Part shown: positions 36,805-45,138 of the stretch, piece after piece
Layout: every line of letters starts with the position of its first letter
Position numbering within the stretch: position 1 is the first letter of the stretch
Assembly: GCA_016720145.1 (NCBI GenBank)
Contig: JADJXV010000024.1
Location: forward strand, 1 to 64,000
Direction of reading: 5' to 3'
Source: Ignavibacteria bacterium
Lineage (GTDB): Bacteria > Bacteroidota > Ignavibacteria > Kapaibacteriales > UBA961
Length of the DNA stretch: 64,000 bases
Translations under genes and position numbers: made by a program
Notes under the pieces: generated by a model
Databases searched by the model: none
The model's input: only the letters and a program-made list of their open reading frames with translations
Told to the model about the DNA's origin: nothing

Positions 36805-39044
36805 AGGGTTGCTTTCTGTAAGTAGTATGTTTTCATCATGCCTTTGCCTTTGATGTGCATCACGGCTCGTTCTATAAATTGGTATGGCGATAAGGACTCA
36901 AGGGACAATAAGGACAGAGCATTTCTGAATTCTTCAGTACAGTGTATCTTCCCGGGCTCGCCGTGGCTCTCCATCCTGCTTGCTGTATTCACAGCGTCGC
37001 TCCATAAATCGTAGGTGAATTTCACGTTCCCAACAATCGCAGCAATTGCCTCGCCACTATTGACGCCAATGCGCAAGTTGATACCTTCACCCGATTCGGC
37101 ATTGAACGCGGCTATTTCATCCAACATTCCAAATGCGGTTTGCGCCATGCGTAATGCGTGGTCTTCGACGACTTCCGGCGCGCCGGAAACAATCATATAA
37201 GCGTCGCCGATAGTTTTGATGCGCTCGACTCCATATTTCTCGGTGAGTTTATCAAAGCGAGAAAAGAGATTATTAAGAAGATGCACCAATTCACGCGGTG
37301 TTTTTCGGGTAGAAAGCGGCGTAAAACCGACGATATCAGCAAAGAGAATGGACACTGATACAAAGCGGTCGGCAATGTCTTTTTCACCTGCAATGAGGCG
37401 TTTCGAAATTGTGGGTGGGAGAGTTTTATTGAGGAGCTGTTCTGTTGTTTGCAAACGCACTGCAATTTCAGCTTGCTCGCGTTCAATTTGGTAGCGTTGG
37501 GCTGTTTTCTTGGCTTCCTCGCTTTGGACTTCTTTTTCAAGTTCGTGGTATTTTTCAAAGTGTTTGTATGAGGCAGCTATTTTTTTTCGCTTTTTCAATA
37601 GTAAGGCAAGTTCTTTATGTGCCCTGAATGCTTCTGCTTTCTCGCCGAGTTCCTCCGCAAGTGCAAGCGCTTCCTCCAATCTCTCCAATGCCTCGTCGCT
37701 TTTGTTTTGCTCTGCCAGAAGGACGCCAATGGCAATGAGCGTATCGGCAACACCTTCTTGAGATTGCATTTCTTCGCGCCGAAGGTGTAGTGATTTTTGC
37801 AGATATTCGATTGCCTCCTGTTTTTTCCCCATCGCGCTGAGGGTGTTGCCAATGCCCATCAAGAAATAACCCGATTGTCGTCTGATGCCAATTTCTTCCG
37901 TCATAACGAGTGCGCGCTTTTGGAAATCGAGCGCTTTGGCGTATTCTTTGAGTTCGTAATATGTAGTCCCAATATTCCCCGTAACGTTGGCAATGCCTGA
38001 TTTTTCACCGAGTTCCTCGAATGTTTCGAGCGCTTTTGCGTAGTATTCCAATGCCTTGTCGTAGGAGCCAAGATTAGTAAACACAACACCAATACTCACC
38101 GAAACGCTTGCAACGCCTGATTTCCTACCGAGTTCCTCGTTCACTGCGAGCGCTTTTGTGTAGTATTCCAAAGCCTTATCGTAGGAGCCAAGTTTAGTAT
38201 AAACAATTCCGATACTCCCCGAAACGTTGGCAACGCCCGATTTCTGACCGATTTCCTCGTGAATTGAGAGTGCTTGTGCGTAGTATTCCAATGCCTTGTC
38301 GTAGGAGCCAAGATGAGAATACACAAGTCCGATATTCCCCCTAACGTCGGCTACTTTTACTTTCGCGCCGAGTTCCTCGCTCGCGGCGAGCGATTTTGTG
38401 TAGTATTCCAATGCCTTTTCATAAGAGCCAAGATAATTATACACACTCCCGATATTATTCGATACGATTGCAAAGCTCGATTTATCCGCGAGTTCCTCGT
38501 GTACAGCGAGCGTTTGCTCGTAGTATTCCAATGCCTTGTCGTAAGAGCCAAGATAATTATACACACTCCCGATATTCCCGGTAATGAGGGAAACGCCTGA
38601 TCGATCGCCGAGTTTCTCGAATATTTCGAGCGCTTTTGCGTAGAATTCCAAAGCCTTGTCGTAGTTGCCAAGAGAATGATACACAATCCCGAAGCCGGTA
38701 ATGGCTTTTACTATTCCCGATGTGCTGTTCGCAGTTTCTGCAGCTATTTGTAAGGCGGCGTACTGCGAGAGGGCGGCGGGGTAGTTGCCGCTAAGAATAG
38801 CAATTTTGCCAAGGATGATGTAGGCGAGCATGTGTAAATCTTGCTCGTTTGATATGATACTATTTCCTTTATCATCAAGGGAGCTTTCCGACTTTAACCC
38901 GTTGACAAAAGGGTCGCCGTCCTCAGCATGGGTTTGAAGCGAAGCTAGCGCCTCGTTTGCAAGTTGTTCTGCGATGACCAAATCGCCAGCATTGACTGCT
39001 TGGCGCGCTTGGTTAAGTTTGGCTTCGATTTCTTTGGGAGTCAT
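36801..39044 (-). CDS. TPR-class III adenylate cyclase, subtype F
   Basis: 747 residues with the longest TPR region: about seven regular LGSYDKALEYYAKALE units and three diverged ones (MGKKQEAIEYLQKSLHLRRE type) over roughly residues 110-500. The cyclase starts near 562 with ILFADIVGFTPLS, VERIKTIGDAYM, GVNSGEAIAA and FTYDLWSDAVNTASRM, closest to 3702-5858. The loop insert is a short AAGGAC repeat (36891-36917). AGGAG before the ATG is supplied by the upstream gene's tail (CTTGAAAATAGGAGCAA), exactly as at the start of 3702-5858, so the two gene junctions are related. It overlaps both neighbours by 4 bp. Confidence 0.92.
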   Translation of the reverse strand: MTPKEIEAKLNQARQAVNAGDLVIAEQLANEALASLQTHAEDGDPFVNGLKSESSLDDKGNSIISNEQDLHMLAYIILGKIAILSGNYPAALSQYAALQIAAETANSTSGIVKAITGFGIVYHSLGNYDKALEFYAKALEIFEKLGDRSGVSLITGNIGSVYNYLGSYDKALEYYEQTLAVHEELADKSSFAIVSNNIGSVYNYLGSYEKALEYYTKSLAASEELGAKVKVADVRGNIGLVYSHLGSYDKALEYYAQALSIHEEIGQKSGVANVSGSIGIVYTKLGSYDKALEYYTKALAVNEELGRKSGVASVSVSIGVVFTNLGSYDKALEYYAKALETFEELGEKSGIANVTGNIGTTYYELKEYAKALDFQKRALVMTEEIGIRRQSGYFLMGIGNTLSAMGKKQEAIEYLQKSLHLRREEMQSQEGVADTLIAIGVLLAEQNKSDEALERLEEALALAEELGEKAEAFRAHKELALLLKKRKKIAASYKHFEKYHELEKEVQSEEAKKTAQRYQIEREQAEIAVRLQTTEQLLNKTLPPTISKRLIAGEKDIADRFVSVSILFADIVGFTPLSTRKTPRELVHLLNNLFSRFDKLTEKYGVERIKTIGDAYMIVSGAPEVVEDHALRMAQTAFGMLDEIAAFNAESGEGINLRIGVNSGEAIAAIVGNVKFTYDLWSDAVNTASRMESHGEPGKIHCTEEFRNALSLLSLESLSPYQFIERAVMHIKGKGMMKTYYLQKATL
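36891..36917. repeat. Translated AAGGAC tandem repeat (short)
   Basis: Three TAAGGAC/AAGGGAC units in the loop of 36801-39044, reading LSLLSLES. Confidence 0.7.
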
Positions 39045-41004
39045 CGCTTGCTCCTATTTTCAAGAAAGTATGTTTTCATCATGCCTTTGCCTTTGATCTC
39101 CATCTCGTCACGAGGGATGAAGCGTAGGGGCAGAAAATTTTCTGCCCCTACAGCGTGCATAAATTCTTCGGAAACATGAATTTTACCCGGTTCGCCATGG
39201 CTCTCCATACGACTCGCCGTATTGACCGCATCACTCCACATGTCATAGGCAAATTTATTTTCGCCGATAATTCCTGCCACCACACTGCCTGTATGCAACC
39301 CAATACGAATACTTACCCTATCACCAGAGTCTGTTTGATAATTCTTCATAAATTCTGCTACATCGAGTGCGAATAATGCTGTACGTTCTGCATGATTTGC
39401 TACCGGAATCGGAGCTCCGCAGACTGTCATGTACGAGTCACCAATCGTCTTGATTTTCTCAAGTCCATGTTCGCGGGCTATGTGGTCAAATTGGGTGAAT
39501 ATAGCATTCAACATGCCCACTAATTCATGAGCACTTTCTCGCTGTGATAATGTAGTAAATCCAACTATATCAGAGAAGAACACCGATACATTCTCGTGGC
39601 TATCGGCAATTGTTTTCTCGCCGTCGAGCATGCGATCGGCGATTTTCGAAGGAAGGATATTATGGAGAATTTTCTCTTGCTCCTGAAAGCGGGCGAGCTT
39701 TACCTGGCGGTCGCGCTCGGATTCTTCAATTTTACGTCGGTGCTCCATTAGTTGAGCTTGCTTGGTAGCTTCCTCGCTTTGGACTTCGAGGTAGATGGTG
39801 TGGAATTTTTCGAAATGCTCTCTTGATTTTTTCCAACACCCAGATGTTGCATAGAGTTCAGATAGGTTTTTATGCACCTCATACAAATGCCGTTTATGAC
39901 CAATTTCACTGCTTATCTTCACAGATTTGAGCAAAAATTCAGCAGCTTTTTCTGTGTCGTAACCTTCGAACTCCGGCTTTGCGTAAGTTGCCCCTATACT
40001 GTATAGCCATACGGTCACTCCTGCTTTGTTTCGAGTTCTTCATCAAGAGCTAACGCCTTGCTAAAGTAGTCCAAAGCTAATGTGTAGTCCGAAAGAGAAT
40101 GATGCACTAACCCAATTCCCCCGAGCCATGATGCCACGCCGGCTTTATTACCGAGATTTTGATCTATCTCTAATGCTTTACCGTAAGAGACTAATGCAAT
40201 CTCAAAGTCCGATAGACACCGTTGTACAATCCCAATAGCGCCAAGCAATCTGGCTACTCCACTTAGATTTCCGAGTTTTTCATGAATTGACAATGACTTG
40301 TTGTAGTATTCTAATGCAATCGAGTTGTTCGAGAGATAATGATAAGCACCACCAATGTTGCTGAGATGTTTTGCCACACCTAATTTATTACCGAGCTCTT
40401 CTTCAAGCAATAATGCCTTGCCGAAGTATTCCAAAGCTAGAGAGTAGTCTGCGAGTTGTGCATAAACTACACCTAAGTCGCCGACATGTGTTGCAACACC
40501 GGCTTTGTTTCCAAGTTCTTCATCAAGCGTTAATGCCTTGCCGTGATATTCCAAAGCAAGCGAATAGTCCGAGAGATCACTATACACATTCCCGATATTG
40601 CCGAGATGTCTTGCTACTCCTGCTTTGTTTCCGAGTTCTTCATCGAGTGCTAACGCCTTGCCATAATATTCCAATGCAAGCGTATAGTCACAAAGTTTGT
40701 GATGTACAAGCCCGATATTACCCATGGCTCTTACTGTACCTTCAGGATAATGGTTGGCTTCACTTATTTTCAATGCTTCAAATTGGTATTGTAAAGCAAC
40801 AGGGTATGGTTGACACCGAAATGCGATAGCACCGAGTAAAAAAGTGGCACGGACACGGAGCAAGCCATCATTCCGATTTCCTGTGTTGGTACGAGCTATG
40901 TAATCAAGCACTTGCTGTGTAAGGCGTTCTGCCTCGTCGTAGTTGCCATTATCGAAGAGAGTATCAGCTTCGATAAGTGAGGTTTTGAGTCCTTCGTATG
41001 TCAT
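39041..41004 (-). pseudogene. TPR-class III adenylate cyclase, subtype C, split by one frameshift
   Basis: The 5' frame (41004-40015) encodes the N-terminus MTYEGLKTSL and six TPR units (LSDYTLALEYYGKALALDEE). One C (plus strand) is missing at about 40032 compared with the repeated CTCGGAAACAAAGC motif, so the frame ends in TGA. The 3' frame (40018-39041) carries the GYD unit, linker and a full subtype C cyclase (FFSDIVGFTTLSQ, KTIGDSYM, YDMWSDAVNTASRM). A GTG overlaps the TGA as GTGA, so restart by coupled translation is conceivable and would give a separate TPR protein and a cyclase. The loop has a perfect 28-bp palindrome (39124-39151). The tail ENRSKR supplies AGGAG to the next gene. Confidence 0.8.
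39124..39151. repeat. Translated 28-bp palindrome, GTAGGGGCAG type
   Basis: Perfect palindrome, half-site GTAGGGGCAGAAAA, in the loop of 39041-41004; encodes VGAENFLPL. Confidence 0.92.
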
Positions 41005-41344
41005 GTAATCTTCACCTTGAATAATGTTATTATCATGATTGCTTGATTGTAATTTGTAGGTGTTGAACTGTTGTAAAGGATTGTAATTTATTAACTTAAT
41101 AACCCTACAATCCTAAAATCCTTTAATCCTATAAATCTTAATTCAGATATTCTTTTCCAGAAAGTAGGTCGTCATTCGCACTTGCTTTTGATTTCCAACT
41201 CTCCTCGTTCTACAAATTTTAGGGACAGTAGGGACGATAAGGACGATGAGTAAGTTAGCAACAGAAGGTAATCTGCTTCTTTCTCGGCAATATCACAGTT
41301 GTAATCCTATAATCCTATAATCCTTTAATCCTATAAATCCTAGT
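41005..41344 (-). other. 340-bp spacer with AATCCTATAATCC repeats
   Basis: No intact gene. It holds a cyclase-tail relic (41155-41245) and two stretches of TAATCCTATAAATC-type repeats (41096-41150 and 41301-41342). The segment 41120-41167 resembles 41322-41371, so about 200 bp of gene tail plus spacer appears to be tandemly duplicated. The 60 bp next to the start at 41004 are AT-rich and could hold a promoter, but I see no clear boxes. Confidence 0.55.
41155..41245 (-). pseudogene. Relic of a cyclase C-terminal tail
   Basis: On the minus strand it reads a GGGACGATAAGGAC repeat, then FVERGELEIKSKC and, after a single-base frame change, MTTYFLEKNI and a stop. This is the conserved ending of the family without the rest of the gene. 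It may be the leftover of a deleted cyclase or of a tandem duplication of the neighbouring gene's 3' end. Confidence 0.72.
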
Positions 41345-43291
41345 TCAGACAGTCTTCTCCATAAAGTAAGTTTTCATCATTCCCTTACCTTTGATCTCCA
41401 TCTCACCTCGCTTGATAAAAGTAATGCCATGGTTCGTATTTTTTGTCATAGCAAATCGATTTTGCAAATGTATCACAAACTCATGGGAAACATGTACTTT
41501 ATCCGGCTCGCCGTGAGACTCCATCCGTGCAGCTGTATTCACCGCATCTGAATAAATATCATAGACAAAGCGTTCATCGCCGATCACTCCACCGACGATA
41601 GAACCTCTATGCAACCCAATACGAATACCGAACTCCGCACCTTCAGGAATATATTCTCTGAATTCATCCGGTAATTGAATCGCATGTTGCATTTCAAGAG
41701 CGGCGTATGCCAAGCGCTCAGCATGGTCATAGCACAAATCGGGTGCTCCGGCAACGGCTAAATATCCATCTCCAATGGTTTTGATTTTCTCGCAACCGTG
41801 TTTTTTCATGATCGAATCGAAAATGCCAAACACATAATTCAAAAACCTCACCACCATGAATGCAGGCATATCGGCTGATATGGGCGTAAATCCCGCAATA
41901 TCAGCAAAGAGAATCGAGACAGTGGGGAAGTAGTCGGCTATGTCACGTTCGCCGGCCATCATTCGCGTGGCAATACTCTCCGGTAATACTTGATGAAGTA
42001 AGTTGGTGGTAGCACTCAGCTTGGCGGCGGCTGTTGCCGTGGAAATTTCAATTTCTTTATCGCGTTCATCTGCTTGTTTGCGTTGTTCGATACGGACAGC
42101 CTGCATCTTCGCTTCTTCACTTTGCACTTCTTCTTTTATTACGATGTAGCGTTCTAAATGGTCAAATGCCTCGGCTTTTCGGCTCGTGGATTTGTATAAT
42201 TCAGCAATCGCTTTCTCGTTTTGATAGAGATGATGTTTTGCGCCAAGACTCTCACTCATCTCAATGGCTTTGAGCAGATACTCTTCTGCGCGATCTGTAC
42301 TATAGCCTTCAAAAGCAATCGTAGAATATAAAGAACCGATATAGCCGGTAACGACGGCGACACCTGTCATTGCCCCGAGCGCTTCATGTGCTTCTAATGC
42401 TTTGGTGAAGTATTCCAAAGCATTAGTATAATTGCCAAGATTTTTATAGACTAACCCTATATTCCCGTTGATACGAGCAATAGCAGCAATCTCGCCAAGC
42501 TCTTCATGGGTGAGTAATACCTTCGAATAGTATTCAAGGGCTTTATCGTAAATACCAAGATTATCATAGACTACGCCGATATTTCCCATCACGAGTGCTA
42601 CTTCAGATTTGGCACCGAGCTCTTCGTGCAAACGAAGCGCTTTGGTAAAATATTCTAAAGCATTGTCATAATTACCAAGGGAATGATTGACATTACCAAT
42701 ATTACCCATTACCAGCGCTACTCCGGATTTTATATCAAGTTCTTGGAAAATTGCTAATGCTTTGGAATAGCAATCTAATGCCCTGTCATAATTCCCAAGA
42801 TCTGTATAGGTGATCCCAATATTTCCTGTAACTCGTGCTATCAACAGTTTATCGCCAAGCTTCTCATGCGCGGCTAATGCTTTGCTGTAAAATTCTAATG
42901 CCTTGTCATAGTTACCAAGATTTTTATACACAATTCCAAAGATATTATGTGCTTTCGGCAGTACATCGTCAAGTGAATATTCTCTTGCAATATCAAGGAC
43001 TTGCGTAGCGTGTTCGAGAGCAATGTCATACTTGCCGCGCCGTCTTGATATATCTGCTAAGGAAAGCAAAGCATTGGCACGGAGTATGATATTTTCAAGG
43101 TCATTATTCAAGGTGTGTGGTGGAGATGAAGGAAGGTCAGGAAGATTTCCATCCGGAAGGTACAAAGACATATTTTGTTCGTCAAGTGCCGCGATTACCT
43201 CTTTGGCGAGCAGTTCTGCTTCGTCGAAGTTACCATTGATTATCGCTTGGTTAGCTTTGTCTATTTTTGATTGCAGTACATTTTGATTCAT
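41345..43291 (-). CDS. TPR-class III adenylate cyclase, subtype B, no loop repeat
   Basis: 648 residues. Five TPR units of the LGNYDKALEYYSKALAxHEE type at roughly residues 115-320, a GYS unit (EGYSTDRAEEYL) and a linker. The cyclase, from about 456, is subtype B: FADIAGFTPIS, CEKIKTIGDGYL, FVYDIYSDAVNTAARM. It is the only cyclase here whose loop before RGEM (QNRFAMTKNTNHGITF) shows no palindrome or tandem repeat, so it may show what the loop looks like without an insert. It stands alone between two spacers (340 and 173 bp) and may have its own promoter. Confidence 0.92.
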   Translation of the reverse strand: MNQNVLQSKIDKANQAIINGNFDEAELLAKEVIAALDEQNMSLYLPDGNLPDLPSSPPHTLNNDLENIILRANALLSLADISRRRGKYDIALEHATQVLDIAREYSLDDVLPKAHNIFGIVYKNLGNYDKALEFYSKALAAHEKLGDKLLIARVTGNIGITYTDLGNYDRALDCYSKALAIFQELDIKSGVALVMGNIGNVNHSLGNYDNALEYFTKALRLHEELGAKSEVALVMGNIGVVYDNLGIYDKALEYYSKVLLTHEELGEIAAIARINGNIGLVYKNLGNYTNALEYFTKALEAHEALGAMTGVAVVTGYIGSLYSTIAFEGYSTDRAEEYLLKAIEMSESLGAKHHLYQNEKAIAELYKSTSRKAEAFDHLERYIVIKEEVQSEEAKMQAVRIEQRKQADERDKEIEISTATAAAKLSATTNLLHQVLPESIATRMMAGERDIADYFPTVSILFADIAGFTPISADMPAFMVVRFLNYVFGIFDSIMKKHGCEKIKTIGDGYLAVAGAPDLCYDHAERLAYAALEMQHAIQLPDEFREYIPEGAEFGIRIGLHRGSIVGGVIGDERFVYDIYSDAVNTAARMESHGEPDKVHVSHEFVIHLQNRFAMTKNTNHGITFIKRGEMEIKGKGMMKTYFMEKTV

Positions 43292-43464
43292 GAAGTATAT
43301 AAAATAATAACATGTTGAATATTTTTGACTTAGGATAAAGGAAAAAAGTGAAAATTATATCGAATAATTGATAGTATTGGTGTATTACCTCTCCATAATA
43401 AACACCATTGAAATTTGATAGTCTGCAATTCTGTGATTTGTCCTGTAAATCTATGAATTTTGAT
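43292..43464 (-). other. 173-bp AT-rich spacer
   Basis: No gene seen. A TATAAT-like hexamer lies on the minus strand at 43359-43354, about 63 bp before the start at 43291, but no convincing partner element is present, so I do not call a promoter. The right end repeats the TGTAAATCTATGAATTTTGATTCAG motif typical of sequences following cyclase stops. Confidence 0.4.
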
Positions 43465-45138
43465 TCAGATCTTCTCCAAAAAGTACGTGGTCATCATTCC
43501 TTTGCCTTTGATGTCCATCTCACCTCGCCGGATAAATTGTAGAGACGTTGCATGCAACGTCTCTACGGCTTGTTTGAATTCCTCGGATACGTGAATTTTT
43601 CCCTGCTCGCCGTGGCTTTCCATTCTACTTGCCGTATTCACCGCATCACCGTAAATATCATATGCAAGTTTCCCGGTACCAATTAATCCCGCCGTAATTT
43701 CCCCGCAATGCAGACCAATGCGAAGGTGAAAAAGAGTATCCGCAGGCAGGTGTATGCGGATGTCTTCGGGTAATTGTATGTCCTGCATCATGTCCGATGC
43801 CATCAATGCAACTCGTTCGACATGATTGGGATACGCCACCGGGGCGCCACAGACAGCCATGTAGCCGTCACCGATAGTTTTGATGCGTTCGCAGCCGTAT
43901 TGTGCGGCAATTGTATCGAAATGTTCGAAGATATAATTCATAAATCCCAGCACAGCGGCAGGCGGCATTTTCGAGGAGATTTTGGTAAATCCTACCACAT
44001 CGGCAAAGAGAACGGACGCGCTTTCGAAGTGATCGGCTATGCGAGTTTCACCCTTTATTACGCGGTCTGCGATAGATTTCGGTAGAGTTTTGTGAAGGAG
44101 TTCCTCCGTGGCTTGCGCGCGGGCGCGTTCGGCGAGTAAGTGCTTCTCTCGTTCAGCGGCTTGATGGCGCTGATCGATGAGTATGGCTTCTTTTTTTGCC
44201 TCCTCGCTTTGGACTTCTTTTTCTGTATCGTGGTATTTCCTGAAATGACGAGCAAAATCTTCCCACCGCTTTTCGCGCTCGTATATTTCCGCAAGGTTTT
44301 TATGATACTCATACACCTGCCTTTTCATGCCATATTCCTCGACAATCGCAATCGCTTTCAGCAAATACTCTTCTGCTTTGGCAAGGTCATATCCCTCAAA
44401 ATCCGGTGCTGCGTAGGTCTGCCCGATACTGTCAAAATTGCTGGCAATGCCGTATTTCAGACCGAGTTCCTGAAAAAGCGCCAACGATTTGTGCATATAC
44501 TCCAACGCTTTGGGGTAGTCCGCAATGGTACTGTACAACCATCCGATATTACCGTAGCTGGTTGCAATGCCCTCTTTATTATCATTGCCGGATTCTTCAT
44601 ACATTGCGATTGCCTTCAGCGCATATTCCAACGCTTTGTCGTAGTCCAAACGTTCTTGATGCACAAGCCCAAAGCTGTCGAGAGTGCCTGCAATACCATT
44701 TTGATCGCCAAGTTCCTCATAGATTGTCATCGCCAACTGATAATACTCTAATGCTTTGTCGTAGTCCATGAGATTCTGATATACAAGCCCGATATTGCCG
44801 AACAATGCCGCCTTTCGGATACGATTTCCAATCCGCTCGCTGAACGACAGTGCGATTTCCGCCTGATTCAGCCCGAGAGCGTAATCACCTCGTAAATCTG
44901 AAAATGTCATCAGCCGGTTGTACGCCCAGGCCAGCATCGCAAGTATCTCGTGTTTCTGCGAAAGTGCATCAAGTTCCTCACCAAGATCTTCACGCTCCGC
45001 GAATGGTTCGAGAAGAGCCAGCGCTTCCTTGGCGCACCGCTCCGACTCGTCGTAATTTGTTTGTTCAAATAAGCTTAGCGCTTCGTAGAGAAGCGACCTT
45101 GCTGTGTCAATCTTTGCCTGAATTTCGTGGTTTGTCAT
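43465..45138 (-). CDS. TPR-class III adenylate cyclase, subtype G (divergent)
   Basis: 557 residues, the shortest intact member: an N-terminal region of about 110 residues and only three clear TPR units (MDYDKALEYYQLAMTIYEE type). The cyclase starts near 371 and is unlike the other subtypes: ASVLFADVVGFTKIS, MPPAAVLGFMNYIF, CERIKTIGDGYM, GLHCGEITAGLIG and LAYDIYGDAVNTASRM. All residues for adenylate cyclase activity are present. The loop carries a perfect 28-bp palindrome with a different centre (43539-43566). Its N-terminal half resembles that of 13882-15873 (FERTNYDESERCAKE-like). The ATG overlaps the upstream stop by 4 bp; it is the last gene of its unit. Confidence 0.92.
   Translation of the reverse strand: MTNHEIQAKIDTARSLLYEALSLFEQTNYDESERCAKEALALLEPFAEREDLGEELDALSQKHEILAMLAWAYNRLMTFSDLRGDYALGLNQAEIALSFSERIGNRIRKAALFGNIGLVYQNLMDYDKALEYYQLAMTIYEELGDQNGIAGTLDSFGLVHQERLDYDKALEYALKAIAMYEESGNDNKEGIATSYGNIGWLYSTIADYPKALEYMHKSLALFQELGLKYGIASNFDSIGQTYAAPDFEGYDLAKAEEYLLKAIAIVEEYGMKRQVYEYHKNLAEIYEREKRWEDFARHFRKYHDTEKEVQSEEAKKEAILIDQRHQAAEREKHLLAERARAQATEELLHKTLPKSIADRVIKGETRIADHFESASVLFADVVGFTKISSKMPPAAVLGFMNYIFEHFDTIAAQYGCERIKTIGDGYMAVCGAPVAYPNHVERVALMASDMMQDIQLPEDIRIHLPADTLFHLRIGLHCGEITAGLIGTGKLAYDIYGDAVNTASRMESHGEQGKIHVSEEFKQAVETLHATSLQFIRRGEMDIKGKGMMTTYFLEKI
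43539..43566. repeat. Translated 28-bp palindrome, GTAGAGACGTTG type
   Basis: Perfect palindrome, half-site GTAGAGACGTTGCA. Same length and outer arms as the GTAGAGACGC copies, but both inner arms differ in a compensated way. Encodes VETLHATSL. Confidence 0.92.

Noticed and set aside
43354..43359. TATAAT box as promoter for the gene at 43291
   Set aside because: AT-rich context makes a chance match likely, and no matching upstream element or FCB-type promoter motif is seen.
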